From positions 2,069,397 to 2,133,396 of the forward strand of contig NZ_JWJG01000028.1 of NCBI RefSeq assembly GCF_000818395.1: a DNA stretch of 64,000 nt, given 5' to 3'. Under the pieces are notes generated by a model, which saw only the letters and a list, made by a program, of their open reading frames with translations, did no database searches and was not told the origin of the DNA. The position numbers were made by a program, and so were the translations under genes. Below, piece after piece: positions 7,995 through 16,830 of this stretch (its first letter is position 1; each line of letters opens with the position of its first letter). Origin of the DNA: Noviherbaspirillum autotrophicum. GTDB taxonomy: Bacteria > Pseudomonadota > Gammaproteobacteria > Burkholderiales > Burkholderiaceae_D.

Positions 7995-8732
7995 TTATAA
8001 ATACGCGCCGGTTTCTTTGCTTTCCGGCGAAAGTAAATCCTCGCGCGCCTCATAAAACGCAAAGATCGCGTCCACGATGTTGGCCGGTTCATCGATCAGC
8101 TGCACCAGGTCGAGATCCTTGTCGGCGATCATGCCATCCGCCGCCAGCCGGTCGCGGAACCAGTCGAGCAATCCGCGCCAGAAGGTGGTGCCGACCAAAA
8201 TCACCGGAATGCGGCGCGACTTGCCGGTCTGAATCAGTGTCAATGCTTCGAACATTTCATCCAGTGTGCCGAAGCCGCCCGGCAGCACGACATAGGCATC
8301 CGCATATTTCACGAATGCCACCTTGCGCGCAAAGAAGTGGCGGAAACTGATCGAGATGTCTTGCCACATGTTGCTGCGCTGTTCGTGCGGCAGCTCGATA
8401 TTCAGGCCGACCGAGGCGGATGCGCCTTCGAACGCGCCCTTGTTCGCCGCTTCCATGATGCCCGGCCCGCCGCCGGAGATGACGGCCAAACCCGCATCGG
8501 ACAGGCGGCGCGCGATGTCGACGGCTTTCTGGTAGTAGGGATCTTCCGGCTTGATGCGGGCCGAGCCGAAAATCGACACCGCCGGACGCAGCTCCGACAG
8601 GCGTTCAGTCGACTCGATAAACTCTGCCATAATCGTGAGCATATGCCACGACTCGCGTGCCTTTTTCGCCGTGGCGCGATTGATGTCTGCCACTTGCCGC
8701 AGGCGTGGCACGTTTTTTCCCTTTGACACCAT
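7995..8732 (-). CDS. LOG-family protein (lysine-decarboxylase-like Rossmann fold, TIGR00730 type)
   Basis: 245 residues. The signature pair GGGPGIMEAANKGA and PGGFGTLDE identifies the LOG family, whose studied members are nucleoside 5'-monophosphate phosphoribohydrolases (cytokinin-activating in plants, AMP/PpnN-like in bacteria). The start is uncertain: ATG at 8732 directly abuts the polA start on the other strand and keeps a conserved-looking N-terminus (VPRLRQVADINRATAKKARE), while ATG at 8642 would give 215 residues and leave about 90 bases for promoters. I prefer 8732. Substrate is not predictable from the sequence. Confidence 0.85.
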   Translation of the reverse strand: MVSKGKNVPRLRQVADINRATAKKARESWHMLTIMAEFIESTERLSELRPAVSIFGSARIKPEDPYYQKAVDIARRLSDAGLAVISGGGPGIMEAANKGAFEGASASVGLNIELPHEQRSNMWQDISISFRHFFARKVAFVKYADAYVVLPGGFGTLDEMFEALTLIQTGKSRRIPVILVGTTFWRGLLDWFRDRLAADGMIADKDLDLVQLIDEPANIVDAIFAFYEAREDLLSPESKETGAYL

Positions 8733-11474
8733 ATGAATAAAACCCTGTTGTTGGTTGACGGCTCCAGCTATCTCTATCGCGCGTTCCATGCCATGCCGGA
8801 CTTGCGCAACGCGGAAGGGGCGCCGACCGGCGCCATCTACGGCATGATCAACATGCTGCGCAAGTTACGCAACGACTACTCTGCAGCATACATTGCCTGT
8901 GTATTCGATGCAAAAGGAAAGACCTTCCGTGACGATTTGTATCCGGAGTACAAGGCGCATCGGCCGTCGATGCCGGAAGACCTGGCCCGGCAGATCGAGC
9001 CGATCCACGAAGCGGTGCGCGCGCTCGGCTGGCCGATCCTGATGGTCGAGGGCATCGAGGCCGACGACGTGATCGGCACGCTGGCGGTGCAAGCCGTCGA
9101 GCACGGCATGCAGGCGGTGGTGTCGACCGGCGACAAGGATCTCGCGCAGCTGGTGAACGACCATGTTTCGCTGATCAACACGATGACCAATGAAAAGCTA
9201 GACCGCGCCGGCGTCATAGCCAAGTTCGGCGTGCCGCCGGAACGCATCGTCGACTACCTGACGCTGGTGGGCGACGCGGTCGACAACGTACCGGGCGTGG
9301 ACAAGGTGGGGCCGAAAACCGCAGTCAAATGGATCAACCAGTACGGCTCGCTGGATGGCGTCATCGAGCATGCCAAGGACGTCGGCGGCGCGGTCGGCGA
9401 ACACCTGCGCCGCGCGCTGGACTGGCTGCCCACGGCGCGCACGCTCATCACCGTCAAGACCGACTGCGACCTGAAGGCGCACATGATCTCGATTCCGGAA
9501 TCGCTGGCGGCCAAGCCGGTCGACAATGAGGCGCTGATCGACTTCTTCCGCCGCTATGGCTTCAAGACCTGGCTGCGCGAACTGAGCGGCGAGGCTGCCG
9601 GCACGCGCGCCACAGCGCAGGTGCATGACGGGCAGCCGCAAGCCAGCCTGTTCGAGGCTGCCGCGGTGGCCGCCGAGTATGAAACGGTATTGACCGAAGC
9701 GCAGCTCGACCGCTGGCTGGATACGATCAATGGCGCCTCCCTGACGGCGGTCGACACCGAAACTACCTCGCTCGACCCCATGCGCGCGCAACTGGTCGGC
9801 ATTTCGCTGTGCTGCAAGCCGGGCGTGGCCGCCTATATCCCGGTGGCGCATCGTTACCAGGATGCGCCGGCACAGCTGTCGCGCGAACTGGTGCTGCAAA
9901 AGCTCAAGCCCTGGCTGGAAGACGCAGGCAAGCCCAAGGTCGGCCAGCACCTGAAATACGACTCTCATATCTTTGCCAACCACGGCGTGACGCTGCGTGG
10001 CATCGTGCACGATACGCTGCTCGAATCCTATGTGTTCGAGTCGCACAAGAGCCACGACATGGACAGCCTAGCGCTGCGCCACCTGAACCGCAAGACCATC
10101 ACCTTCGAGGAAGTGTGCGGCAAGGGCGCGTCGCAGATCTGCTTCGACGAAGTGGCCCTCGAGCGCGCCACCGAATACGCAGCCGAAGACGCGGATGTGA
10201 CGCTGCAGCTGCACCACGCGATGTGGCCGCAGGTGGCGCAGAGCGAGGGGTTGAAGTTCATTTACGAAAAGATCGAGGTGCCGACCTCGGTCGTGCTGCA
10301 AAAGATCGAGCGCAACGGCGTGCTGGTCGACGCGCAGCTGCTGGCCGCGCAGTCGCATGAACTGGGTCTGCGCATGCTGGAGATGGAGCGCCAGGCCTAC
10401 GAGCTGGCCGGCCAGCCGTTCAACCTGAATTCGCCGAAGCAGATCGGCGAAATCTTCTTCGACAAGCTGCAGCTGCCGGTGGTGAAAAAGACGCCGTCGG
10501 GGTCGCCTTCGACCGACGAGGAAGTGCTGCAGAAGCTGGCCGAGAACTATCCGCTGCCAAAGATCCTGCTCGACTATCGCGGGCTGTCCAAGCTGAAGTC
10601 GACTTATACCGACAAGCTGCCCAAGATGGTCAATCCCGATACCGGACGCGTGCATACCAACTATGCGCAGGCGGTGGCGGTGACCGGGCGCCTCGCGTCG
10701 AACGATCCGAATCTGCAGAACATCCCGGTGCGCACGGCCGAAGGGCGGCGCATTCGCGAAGCTTTCATCGCGCCGCAAGGCAGTGTGATCGTGTCGGCTG
10801 ACTACTCGCAGATCGAGCTGCGCATCATGGCGCACATTTCCGGCGACGAGAACCTGCTGCGCGCGTTCGCCGAAGGCGAGGATATTCACCGCGCCACCGC
10901 GTCGGAAATCTTCGGCGTCGAGCGCGCGGACGTGACGAACGAACAGCGCCGCTATGCGAAAGTAATCAATTTCGGCCTGATCTACGGCATGAGCGCGTTC
11001 GGCCTGGCAAGCAACCTCGGCATCGAGCGTTCCGCCGCTCAGCTGTATATCGACAAGTACTTCCAGCGCTATCCGGCAGTGGCGCAGTACATGGCCGACA
11101 CGCGCACCCAGGCCAAGGCGCACGGCTACGTCGAAACCGTGTTCGGCCGCCGCCTGTGGCTGCCCGAGATTAATTCGCCCAACGGCCCGCGCCGCCAGGC
11201 GGCCGAGCGCGCGGCGATCAATGCTCCGATGCAGGGCACCGCCGCCGACCTCATCAAGCTGTCGATGATTGCGGTGCAGGACTGGCTCGAAGGCGAGCGG
11301 CTGCAGTCGAAGATGGTGATGCAGGTGCACGACGAGCTGGTGCTCGAAGTGCCGGAAACGGAGCTATCGAACATTCAGCACAAGCTGCCGGAACTGATGC
11401 GCAGCGTAGCGGCACTGAAAGTGCCTCTGATTGCGGAGGTGGGCGTGGGCAGGAACTGGGACCAAGCACATTGA
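8733..11474 (+). CDS. polA: DNA polymerase I
   Basis: 913 residues, close to E. coli Pol I (928). Domain order: 5'-nuclease (about 1-290, with EGIEADDVIGTLA and STGDKDLAQLV), proofreading 3'-5' exonuclease with intact acidic residues (TAVDTETTSLDP, KYDSHI, AEDADVTLQLH), and family A polymerase (about 510-913) with motif A DYSQIELR, motif B RRYAKVINFGLIYG and motif C QVHDELVLE. It fills gaps and removes RNA primers. All catalytic residues are visible, so proofreading is expected. No Shine-Dalgarno precedes the ATG, which abuts the divergent LOG start. The dienelactone hydrolase gene follows after 24 bases. Confidence 0.98.
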   Translation: MNKTLLLVDGSSYLYRAFHAMPDLRNAEGAPTGAIYGMINMLRKLRNDYSAAYIACVFDAKGKTFRDDLYPEYKAHRPSMPEDLARQIEPIHEAVRALGWPILMVEGIEADDVIGTLAVQAVEHGMQAVVSTGDKDLAQLVNDHVSLINTMTNEKLDRAGVIAKFGVPPERIVDYLTLVGDAVDNVPGVDKVGPKTAVKWINQYGSLDGVIEHAKDVGGAVGEHLRRALDWLPTARTLITVKTDCDLKAHMISIPESLAAKPVDNEALIDFFRRYGFKTWLRELSGEAAGTRATAQVHDGQPQASLFEAAAVAAEYETVLTEAQLDRWLDTINGASLTAVDTETTSLDPMRAQLVGISLCCKPGVAAYIPVAHRYQDAPAQLSRELVLQKLKPWLEDAGKPKVGQHLKYDSHIFANHGVTLRGIVHDTLLESYVFESHKSHDMDSLALRHLNRKTITFEEVCGKGASQICFDEVALERATEYAAEDADVTLQLHHAMWPQVAQSEGLKFIYEKIEVPTSVVLQKIERNGVLVDAQLLAAQSHELGLRMLEMERQAYELAGQPFNLNSPKQIGEIFFDKLQLPVVKKTPSGSPSTDEEVLQKLAENYPLPKILLDYRGLSKLKSTYTDKLPKMVNPDTGRVHTNYAQAVAVTGRLASNDPNLQNIPVRTAEGRRIREAFIAPQGSVIVSADYSQIELRIMAHISGDENLLRAFAEGEDIHRATASEIFGVERADVTNEQRRYAKVINFGLIYGMSAFGLASNLGIERSAAQLYIDKYFQRYPAVAQYMADTRTQAKAHGYVETVFGRRLWLPEINSPNGPRRQAAERAAINAPMQGTAADLIKLSMIAVQDWLEGERLQSKMVMQVHDELVLEVPETELSNIQHKLPELMRSVAALKVPLIAEVGVGRNWDQAH

Positions 11475-11498
11475 TCAATCATTTTTCGGAGGAGCGTG

Positions 11499-12383
11499 AT
11501 GCAAGACTTGAAAGAAGATTTTGACAGCCTGGTTGCAAAGACGCCGTTGTCAGACGGCATCGACCGGCGTGATTTCCTGATGACGGCGCTGGGCACCGGC
11601 TTTGCGGCGGCCGTCTTGCCGGTCGCGGCGCAAAGCGTGATCAAGACCGACACGGCCGGCCTGACGGCGGGCACAGTCAGCGTCACCGTCAACGGCCAGA
11701 CGGTCCCGGTGTACCGCGCCCAGCCGGAAGGCAAGAGCAACCTGCCGGTGATCCTGGTTGTGTCCGAAATCTTTGGGGTGCACGAGCATATTGCCGATAT
11801 CGCGCGTCGCTTTGCCAAGCAGGGCTATCTTGCGCTTGCTCCCGATCTGTTCGTGCGCCAGGGGAACCCGGCCTCGTATGGCAGCATTCCCGAGCTGATG
11901 AAGGAAGTCATCGCCAAGGTGCCCGACGCACAGGTAATGGCGGACCTCGATGCCTGCGTGGCGTGGGCAAAGGACCATGGCGGCAACACCGATAAGCTGG
12001 GCATCACGGGTTTTTGCTGGGGCGGGCGCATCGTCTGGCTGTACTGTGCCCACAATCCCGACGTGAAGGCGGGCGTGGCCTGGTATGGCCGGCTGGTCGG
12101 GGAAAAAACGGCGCTGACGCCGACCCAGCCGGTCGATATCGCTGCCGGCCTGAAGGTGCCGGTGCTCGGATTATACGGCGGCAAGGACAGCGGCATTCCA
12201 CTTGATACCGTGGAAAAGATGAAAGCCGAGCTGGCCAAGGGCAGCAGCAAGTCGGAAATCGTGGTGTTTCCGAATTCCGGCCATGCATTCAATGCCGATT
12301 ACCGACCGAGCTATGTGGAGGCGGATGCGAAGGCGGCGTGGCAGCGCTGCCTGGCATGGTTCAAGGCGCACGGCGTGGCATAG
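11499..12383 (+). CDS. Dienelactone hydrolase family protein with Tat-type signal
   Basis: 294 residues. A twin-arginine motif (RRDFLM, residues 23-28) followed by a hydrophobic stretch suggests Tat export. The alpha/beta-hydrolase core has the DLH triad: Cys173 in GFCWGG, Asp230 in GGKDSG and His262 in GHAF. Family members hydrolyse dienelactone or related esters; with no aromatic catabolic genes nearby the substrate is open, and many genomes carry such a generic DLH. GGAGG at 11488-11492 is optimally spaced for ATG 11499; the in-frame GTG at 11496 is too close. A GC-rich hairpin follows. Confidence 0.85.
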   Translation: MQDLKEDFDSLVAKTPLSDGIDRRDFLMTALGTGFAAAVLPVAAQSVIKTDTAGLTAGTVSVTVNGQTVPVYRAQPEGKSNLPVILVVSEIFGVHEHIADIARRFAKQGYLALAPDLFVRQGNPASYGSIPELMKEVIAKVPDAQVMADLDACVAWAKDHGGNTDKLGITGFCWGGRIVWLYCAHNPDVKAGVAWYGRLVGEKTALTPTQPVDIAAGLKVPVLGLYGGKDSGIPLDTVEKMKAELAKGSSKSEIVVFPNSGHAFNADYRPSYVEADAKAAWQRCLAWFKAHGVA

Positions 12384-12390
12384 ATTGGTC

Positions 12391-12420
12391 GGGCCGGCCT
12401 CGCCGGCCCCGTTCGGTTTG
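12391..12420 (+). terminator. Probable terminator after the dienelactone hydrolase gene
   Basis: GGGCCGGC (12391-12398), loop CTC, GCCGGCCC (12402-12409), then CGTTCGGTTT. The stem is strong but the U-tract is interrupted. Confidence 0.45.
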
Positions 12421-12454
12421 CCGAAAAACCTTGTCTGTGCTTTAATTTGCAACT

Positions 12455-13255
12455 TTGTTGCATTTCCAGGGGCTCAAAATCGACTCCACGCTGTTATCCA
12501 TCCTGCTGGCCACGACCATTTCGGGCGTGATCAGCATTAGCGCGGCGGCCGCGTTTTCATTCTCGCTGCTGTCGAAGGTGGTCGATCGGATGGTCAGCCT
12601 GTCGGTCGGCATTCTGCTGTCGACCTCGCTGCTGCATGCGCTGCCGGAAGCGTTCGAATCGCAGGCCGACACGCATGCGCTGTTTGCGACGCTGCTGGGC
12701 GGCTTGCTGGGATTTTTCCTGCTCGAAAAATTCGCCATCCTGCGCCATTCGCATCATTACGAAGGCGACGGCCATGGCCATGCGCACGGCCACGACAAGC
12801 ACGAGGCGGGCAAGGCCGGCTGGATGATCCTGGTCGGCGACGGCTTGCACAATTTCACCGACGGCATCCTGATCGCCGCGGCTTTCCTCGCCAACCCGAG
12901 CCTCGGCATCATCACCGGCCTGGCGATCATCGCGCATGAAATTCCGCAGGAAATCGGCGACTTCATCGTGCTGCTCAACGCCGGCTTCACGCGCACGCGC
13001 GCTTACATGTACAACCTGATCTGCAGCCTGATGGCGGTGGTCGGCGGCGTGCTCGGTTATGCGATGCTGGACCGCGCGGCCGGCTGGATTCCGTACGTGC
13101 TGGTGTTTGCCTCGTCCGGCTTCATCTACATTGCGGTCAGCGACCTGATGCCGCAGATGCAGCGCCGCGCGACGCTGCGCGAAACCATCCCGCAAGTCAT
13201 ACTGATTGCCGTCGGCGTCGGCGTAGTGCTGTTCCTGACCGGGCGGGAGCACTAG
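12455..13255 (+). CDS. ZIP-family divalent metal transporter
   Basis: About 258-266 residues with seven to eight membrane segments, a cytoplasmic His-rich loop (HSHHYEGDGHGHAHGHDKHE) and the ZIP signature DGLHNFTDG plus AHEIPQEIGDF in the central helices that line the metal path. It imports zinc or related divalent cations. The start is a puzzle: no ATG or GTG exists near the N-terminus. The frame opens at TTG 12455, but the best ribosome-binding site (AGGGG, 12468-12472) points to ATC at 12479, followed by an N-terminus that fits the family. Its stop overlaps the convergent sulfurtransferase stop. Confidence 0.88.
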   Translation: MLHFQGLKIDSTLLSILLATTISGVISISAAAAFSFSLLSKVVDRMVSLSVGILLSTSLLHALPEAFESQADTHALFATLLGGLLGFFLLEKFAILRHSHHYEGDGHGHAHGHDKHEAGKAGWMILVGDGLHNFTDGILIAAAFLANPSLGIITGLAIIAHEIPQEIGDFIVLLNAGFTRTRAYMYNLICSLMAVVGGVLGYAMLDRAAGWIPYVLVFASSGFIYIAVSDLMPQMQRRATLRETIPQVILIAVGVGVVLFLTGREH

Positions 13256-14106
13256 CTCCCGGTAGCAACCGGGTGCGCCGGGTCGGCGCACCATTCGCTC
13301 CACGAACCCGGATACAGCACGGCGCCGGACAGTCCGGCCACTTCCATCGCCAGCAGGTTGTGGCATGCGGTCACGCCGGAGCCGCATTGCATGATGGTCG
13401 CCTGCGGCACTGTCACCAGCGCCGAGAATTCGGAACGCAATTGATCGGCCGGCTTGAAGCGGCCGTCTTCCTGCAGATTGTTCTTGAAAAAGCGGTTTAT
13501 TGCGCCGGGAATGTGGCCGCCGACCGGATCGAGCGTTTCATTCTCGCCGCGGAACCGGTCCGGTGCGCGCGCGTCGATCACGGTGCGCGTCGGGTTCGAC
13601 AGATTTGTCAGCACCTCGCCGGCGCTGACGGTCAGCATGCGCGATGAATGCGGCTCGACGTTGCCGCGCGGGCGCGTTGCCGGTTCGGTGGACAAGGGTA
13701 ATCCCAGCGCCTGCCAGGCTTGCAAGCCGCCGTCCAGAACGGCCGCCGATTCATGGCCGATCCAGCGCAGCATCCACCACAGTCGCGCGGCGAACATGCC
13801 GCCGTGTGCGTCGTAGGCCACGACTTGCGAGCTGTGGGTGACACCCCAGCGGCGCAGCGTTTCGGTGAAGGCATTACGTTCCGGCAGGGGATGGCGTCCG
13901 CGGAATTCGCCGTGCGGCCCGGGCGACTTGTCCGACAGGTCGGTTTCGACATCGGCGAATTGCGCACCCGGGATATGCCCTGCCGCATAAGCGCTGCGCC
14001 CGGCATCCGGATTGGCCAGGTCGTGCCGGCAATCGAGCACGACCCAGTTCGTATCCCGGATATTCTTCGCCAGGTCAGTAGCGGAAATCAGGGTGGTATA
14101 CGGCAT
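13252..14106 (-). CDS. Two-domain sulfurtransferase (rhodanese / 3-mercaptopyruvate sulfurtransferase)
   Basis: 284 residues with two rhodanese domains (about 1-130 and 155-284). The C-terminal domain carries the active-site loop QCGSGVTAC; the CGSGVTA type is associated with 3-mercaptopyruvate sulfurtransferase (SseA) more than thiosulfate rhodanese (CRxGxR). The substrate-binding Arg in RGENETLD is also present. A strong AGGAGGAG sits 6-7 bases before the ATG. The gene follows the EamA transporter by 11 bases on the same strand, so they are probably one operon, and converges with a 4-base overlap on the ZIP gene. Confidence 0.88.
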   Translation of the reverse strand: MPYTTLISATDLAKNIRDTNWVVLDCRHDLANPDAGRSAYAAGHIPGAQFADVETDLSDKSPGPHGEFRGRHPLPERNAFTETLRRWGVTHSSQVVAYDAHGGMFAARLWWMLRWIGHESAAVLDGGLQAWQALGLPLSTEPATRPRGNVEPHSSRMLTVSAGEVLTNLSNPTRTVIDARAPDRFRGENETLDPVGGHIPGAINRFFKNNLQEDGRFKPADQLRSEFSALVTVPQATIMQCGSGVTACHNLLAMEVAGLSGAVLYPGSWSEWCADPAHPVATGS

Positions 14107-14117
14107 TGCGTCTCCTC

Positions 14118-15038
14118 CTACACTTCAGTAGCTATCGGGTCATTCGCTTCGGCTGCCGAAGGACGACCGGCCGGCGCATTGATTTTTCTCGTATTGTAAT
14201 AGGTTGCGGCCAGGCCGCTGAGCAGAATGACAGCGATGCCCAGCCACCCTAGCCAGCCGAGGTTGTCGTCCCACAGCAGCACACCCCAGATGCTCGAAAA
14301 CACAATGCCGGTATATTGCAGGTTTGCCGTCACCAGCGTCTTGCCCAGACGGTAGGCGCGCGTCATCGCGATCTGCGCGACGGTTGCGGTGACGCCGATC
14401 GAGACCAGCAGAAACAGGCCCTTGCCGCTGTGTGGATGCCAGGTCGTGTGGCTGGCAAGCGTGCCCATCACGCCGGCCGCCAAGCCGGTCAGCGAAAAGT
14501 AAAACACCACGCGGGATTCGGGCTCGCCCATCTGGCCGAGCTTGCGCACCTGCAAGTAGGCGAGCGCGGACAGCACGCCCGAGGCCAGTCCGACCAGTGC
14601 GGCAAACCATTGTTCAGCATGGAAGACGGGGCGCAGCAGCAGCGTCACGCCGACAAAGCTGCAGGCGATCGCGGCGGCCAGCCCCCATTCGAAACGATTC
14701 TGTCCGTACCACCAGCCCGCCGTAAACAGGATGGCGGCGATCCAGATCGGCGACATGTAATTGAGCGTCATGCCGGCCGCCAGCGGGAGCTTGCCGATTG
14801 CATAGAACCAGAGCCAGAGCGCGACGACGCCAATCAAGCCGCGCCACAGGTGGTGCCAGGGCAGGCCGGTCTTGAAGCTGCCGCCATGCAGCCTGATGAG
14901 CGTGAACATGAAGAGCACGCCGACGGCGCCCCGATACATCACGATTTCCGCCGTGGAGTACAGGCTGGACGCCAGCTTCACGCACAATCCCATGATGGAG
15001 AAGGCGAAGCTTGCAAATAGCATCCAGAGCGATTGCAT
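14118..15038 (-). CDS. EamA/DMT-family transporter
   Basis: 306 residues with ten predicted membrane segments arranged as two EamA repeats (FMFTLIRLHGGSF in the first, LGLIS-like helices in the second). Drug/metabolite transporter superfamily members export amino acids, metabolites or drugs; the substrate cannot be predicted. It lies 65 bases downstream of the Rieske oxygenase gene and 11 bases before the sulfurtransferase gene, all on minus. Confidence 0.88.
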   Translation of the reverse strand: MQSLWMLFASFAFSIMGLCVKLASSLYSTAEIVMYRGAVGVLFMFTLIRLHGGSFKTGLPWHHLWRGLIGVVALWLWFYAIGKLPLAAGMTLNYMSPIWIAAILFTAGWWYGQNRFEWGLAAAIACSFVGVTLLLRPVFHAEQWFAALVGLASGVLSALAYLQVRKLGQMGEPESRVVFYFSLTGLAAGVMGTLASHTTWHPHSGKGLFLLVSIGVTATVAQIAMTRAYRLGKTLVTANLQYTGIVFSSIWGVLLWDDNLGWLGWLGIAVILLSGLAATYYNTRKINAPAGRPSAAEANDPIATEV

Positions 15039-15103
15039 CGGGGAGCCTTACGGAGGTCGAAAAAGAAGGGCGGGCCGCAGGGCGGCCGCCCGTGGCAGCG
15101 AGG

Positions 15104-16204
15104 TTACAGTGCGATGCGGTTGCGGTACCACTCGTGGAAGTGCTGCATGCCGTCTTCCATCGGCGACTGGTAGGGGCCGACTTCATTGACGCCGCGCTCG
15201 AGCAGGATGCGGCGGCCCGCATCCATGCGTACGCCGATCTCGTCGTCCTCGATGCAGGTTTCCATGTAGGCGTCGCGCTCGGCTTCGACGAACTCGCGCT
15301 CGAACAGCACGATTTCTTCCGGGTAGTAGAACTCGACCACGTTGGTGGTTTTGTTCGTGCCGTTCGGCCACACGGTCGATACCACCAGCACATGCGGATA
15401 CCATTCGACCATGATGTTCGGGTAGAGGGTCAGCCAGATCGCGCCATGCTGCGGAACCACGCCGTTGCGGAACTTCATCACCTGTTCTTGCCAGCGCTTG
15501 TATTTCGGCGAGCCGAACTTCGACAGCGCGTGGTTGATGCCGACGGTTTGCACGCTGTAGTTCTCGCCGAACTCCCAGCGCAGGTCGCTGCAGGTGACAA
15601 AGTTGCCCAGCCCCGGATGGAACGGCTCGACATGATAGTCTTCCAGGTAGACCTCGATGAAGGTCTTCCAATTGTAGTCGCAGTTGTGCACCTCGACGTG
15701 GTCCAGCATGTAGCCGGAAAAATCGAGGTCCTTGGTGACGCCGAGACCAGCCAGCGTCTTGGCGACATCAAAGCCGTTCTGCTCGAACAGCAGGCCGTTC
15801 CAGCTTTGCAGTTGGGTCTTCGGCAGGTTCAGGCACGGTGTATTTTCGAAATGCGGCGCACCGATCAGTTCGCCCTGAAGATCGTAGGTCCAGCGATGCA
15901 GTGGGCAGACGATATTGGCGGAATTACCCCTGCCGTCGACCATCTTTGCCTGGCGGTGGCGGCACACGTTGGATAGCAATTCAATGCCGTGCGGGCCGCG
16001 TACCAGCATGCGGCCTTCTTTTTCCCATGCCAGCGTGGCATAGTCGTTCACGTTCGGCACCATCAGCTCATGGCCGACGTAGCGTGGACCCTGATGGAAA
16101 AGTTGCTTGATTTCTTGCTGCAACAGCGCGTCGTCGAAGTAGACGTTGACCGGAAGTTGCGCGTCGGATCGCGCGAGCTTGGCAAAAGAAGCCAGATCGG
16201 ACAT
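15104..16204 (-). CDS. Rieske-type ring-hydroxylating oxygenase alpha subunit
   Basis: 366 residues. The N-terminal Rieske [2Fe-2S] site is C81-x-H83 ... C100-x2-H103 (CRHRQ and CPLHRW). The mononuclear iron site follows as NWKTFIEVYLEDYHVEPFH, the usual Asn, Glu and two-His layout of the C-terminal catalytic domain. ATG at 16204 has a purine-rich GGGGGTGGGG upstream; the longer GTG/TTG frame is rejected. No ferredoxin or reductase gene is adjacent, so it must borrow one. Similar single alpha subunits occur in choline/carnitine monooxygenase-like groups; the substrate is unknown. Confidence 0.88.
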   Translation of the reverse strand: MSDLASFAKLARSDAQLPVNVYFDDALLQQEIKQLFHQGPRYVGHELMVPNVNDYATLAWEKEGRMLVRGPHGIELLSNVCRHRQAKMVDGRGNSANIVCPLHRWTYDLQGELIGAPHFENTPCLNLPKTQLQSWNGLLFEQNGFDVAKTLAGLGVTKDLDFSGYMLDHVEVHNCDYNWKTFIEVYLEDYHVEPFHPGLGNFVTCSDLRWEFGENYSVQTVGINHALSKFGSPKYKRWQEQVMKFRNGVVPQHGAIWLTLYPNIMVEWYPHVLVVSTVWPNGTNKTTNVVEFYYPEEIVLFEREFVEAERDAYMETCIEDDEIGVRMDAGRRILLERGVNEVGPYQSPMEDGMQHFHEWYRNRIAL

Positions 16205-16575
16205 CCCCACCCCCAAATTAATTTGCACCAACCTAAGAGAGAAAGAATCCGCAAAAACCTGTATTCAAATAAGATGAAACGGAAATTTTGGACAGAACAG
16301 GCGATTATACCCCAGACCATGGAAACGCCGCCTGATCTTCCGTGAGTTCCGGCAAAAAATGAGGCGGGTGTATGTTTTCCTGCGCTTTCAGGCGCTTTGT
16401 TGCGAATCAGCGCAGCAATAGAGTTGTTGAGCTCCACTTTGAAAGTGAGCGCATGCTTACGTGGGTGCATGATTTGCTGCCCGGCATTTGCAAATCGTGC
16501 GAGCCGCTTGCTTCGCCCCAACTCTGTAAGGTGGTTTGTTCTAAAATAACGGGCTACACTTTATATTTGCCCACT
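16205..16575. other. Intergenic region between divergent Rieske oxygenase and xseB genes (371 bases)
   Basis: No supported gene. It must hold both promoters. Near xseB there are AT-rich -10-like boxes TAAAAT (16542-16547) and TATATT (16562-16567); the second would put the start of transcription almost on the xseB ATG. No terminator or riboswitch structure was recognised. Confidence 0.5.
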
Positions 16576-16830
16576 ATGTCAAACAAAGTTACGCCTGCCG
16601 CGCAACCGGCCTCTTTCGAAGAGGCGATGGCCGAGCTGGAACAGCTGGTTGCCCAGATGGAGGCGGGGGAATTGCCGCTGGAGGCATCGGTGGCCGCCTA
16701 CAAGCGCGGCTCCGAACTGGTCAAGTTCTGCGCCGGGCAGCTCGACAAGGTAGATAGCCAGGTCAAGGTGCTGGAGGGCGAGATGCTTAAGCCGTTCGCG
16801 TCCGACTCTGCGGTCGAGGCGGACGAATGA
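16576..16830 (+). CDS. xseB: Exodeoxyribonuclease VII small subunit
   Basis: 84 residues, usual size for XseB. The conserved helical core is FEEAMAELEQLVAQMEAGEL followed by the LEASVAAYKRGSEL block and CAGQLDKVDSQVKVLE. With XseA it degrades single-stranded DNA. The ATG at 16576 starts the family's N-terminus and has no obvious Shine-Dalgarno; the open frame extends upstream without support. It overlaps ispA by ATGA, the xseB-ispA-dxs arrangement seen in many proteobacteria. Confidence 0.93.
   Translation: MSNKVTPAAQPASFEEAMAELEQLVAQMEAGELPLEASVAAYKRGSELVKFCAGQLDKVDSQVKVLEGEMLKPFASDSAVEADE

Noticed and set aside
12391-12409. GGGCCGGC/GCCGGCCC hairpin as a protein-binding operator of the ZIP gene
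   Set aside because: Its place right after the hydrolase stop and strong GC stem fit a terminator better; no metal-regulator consensus is visible.
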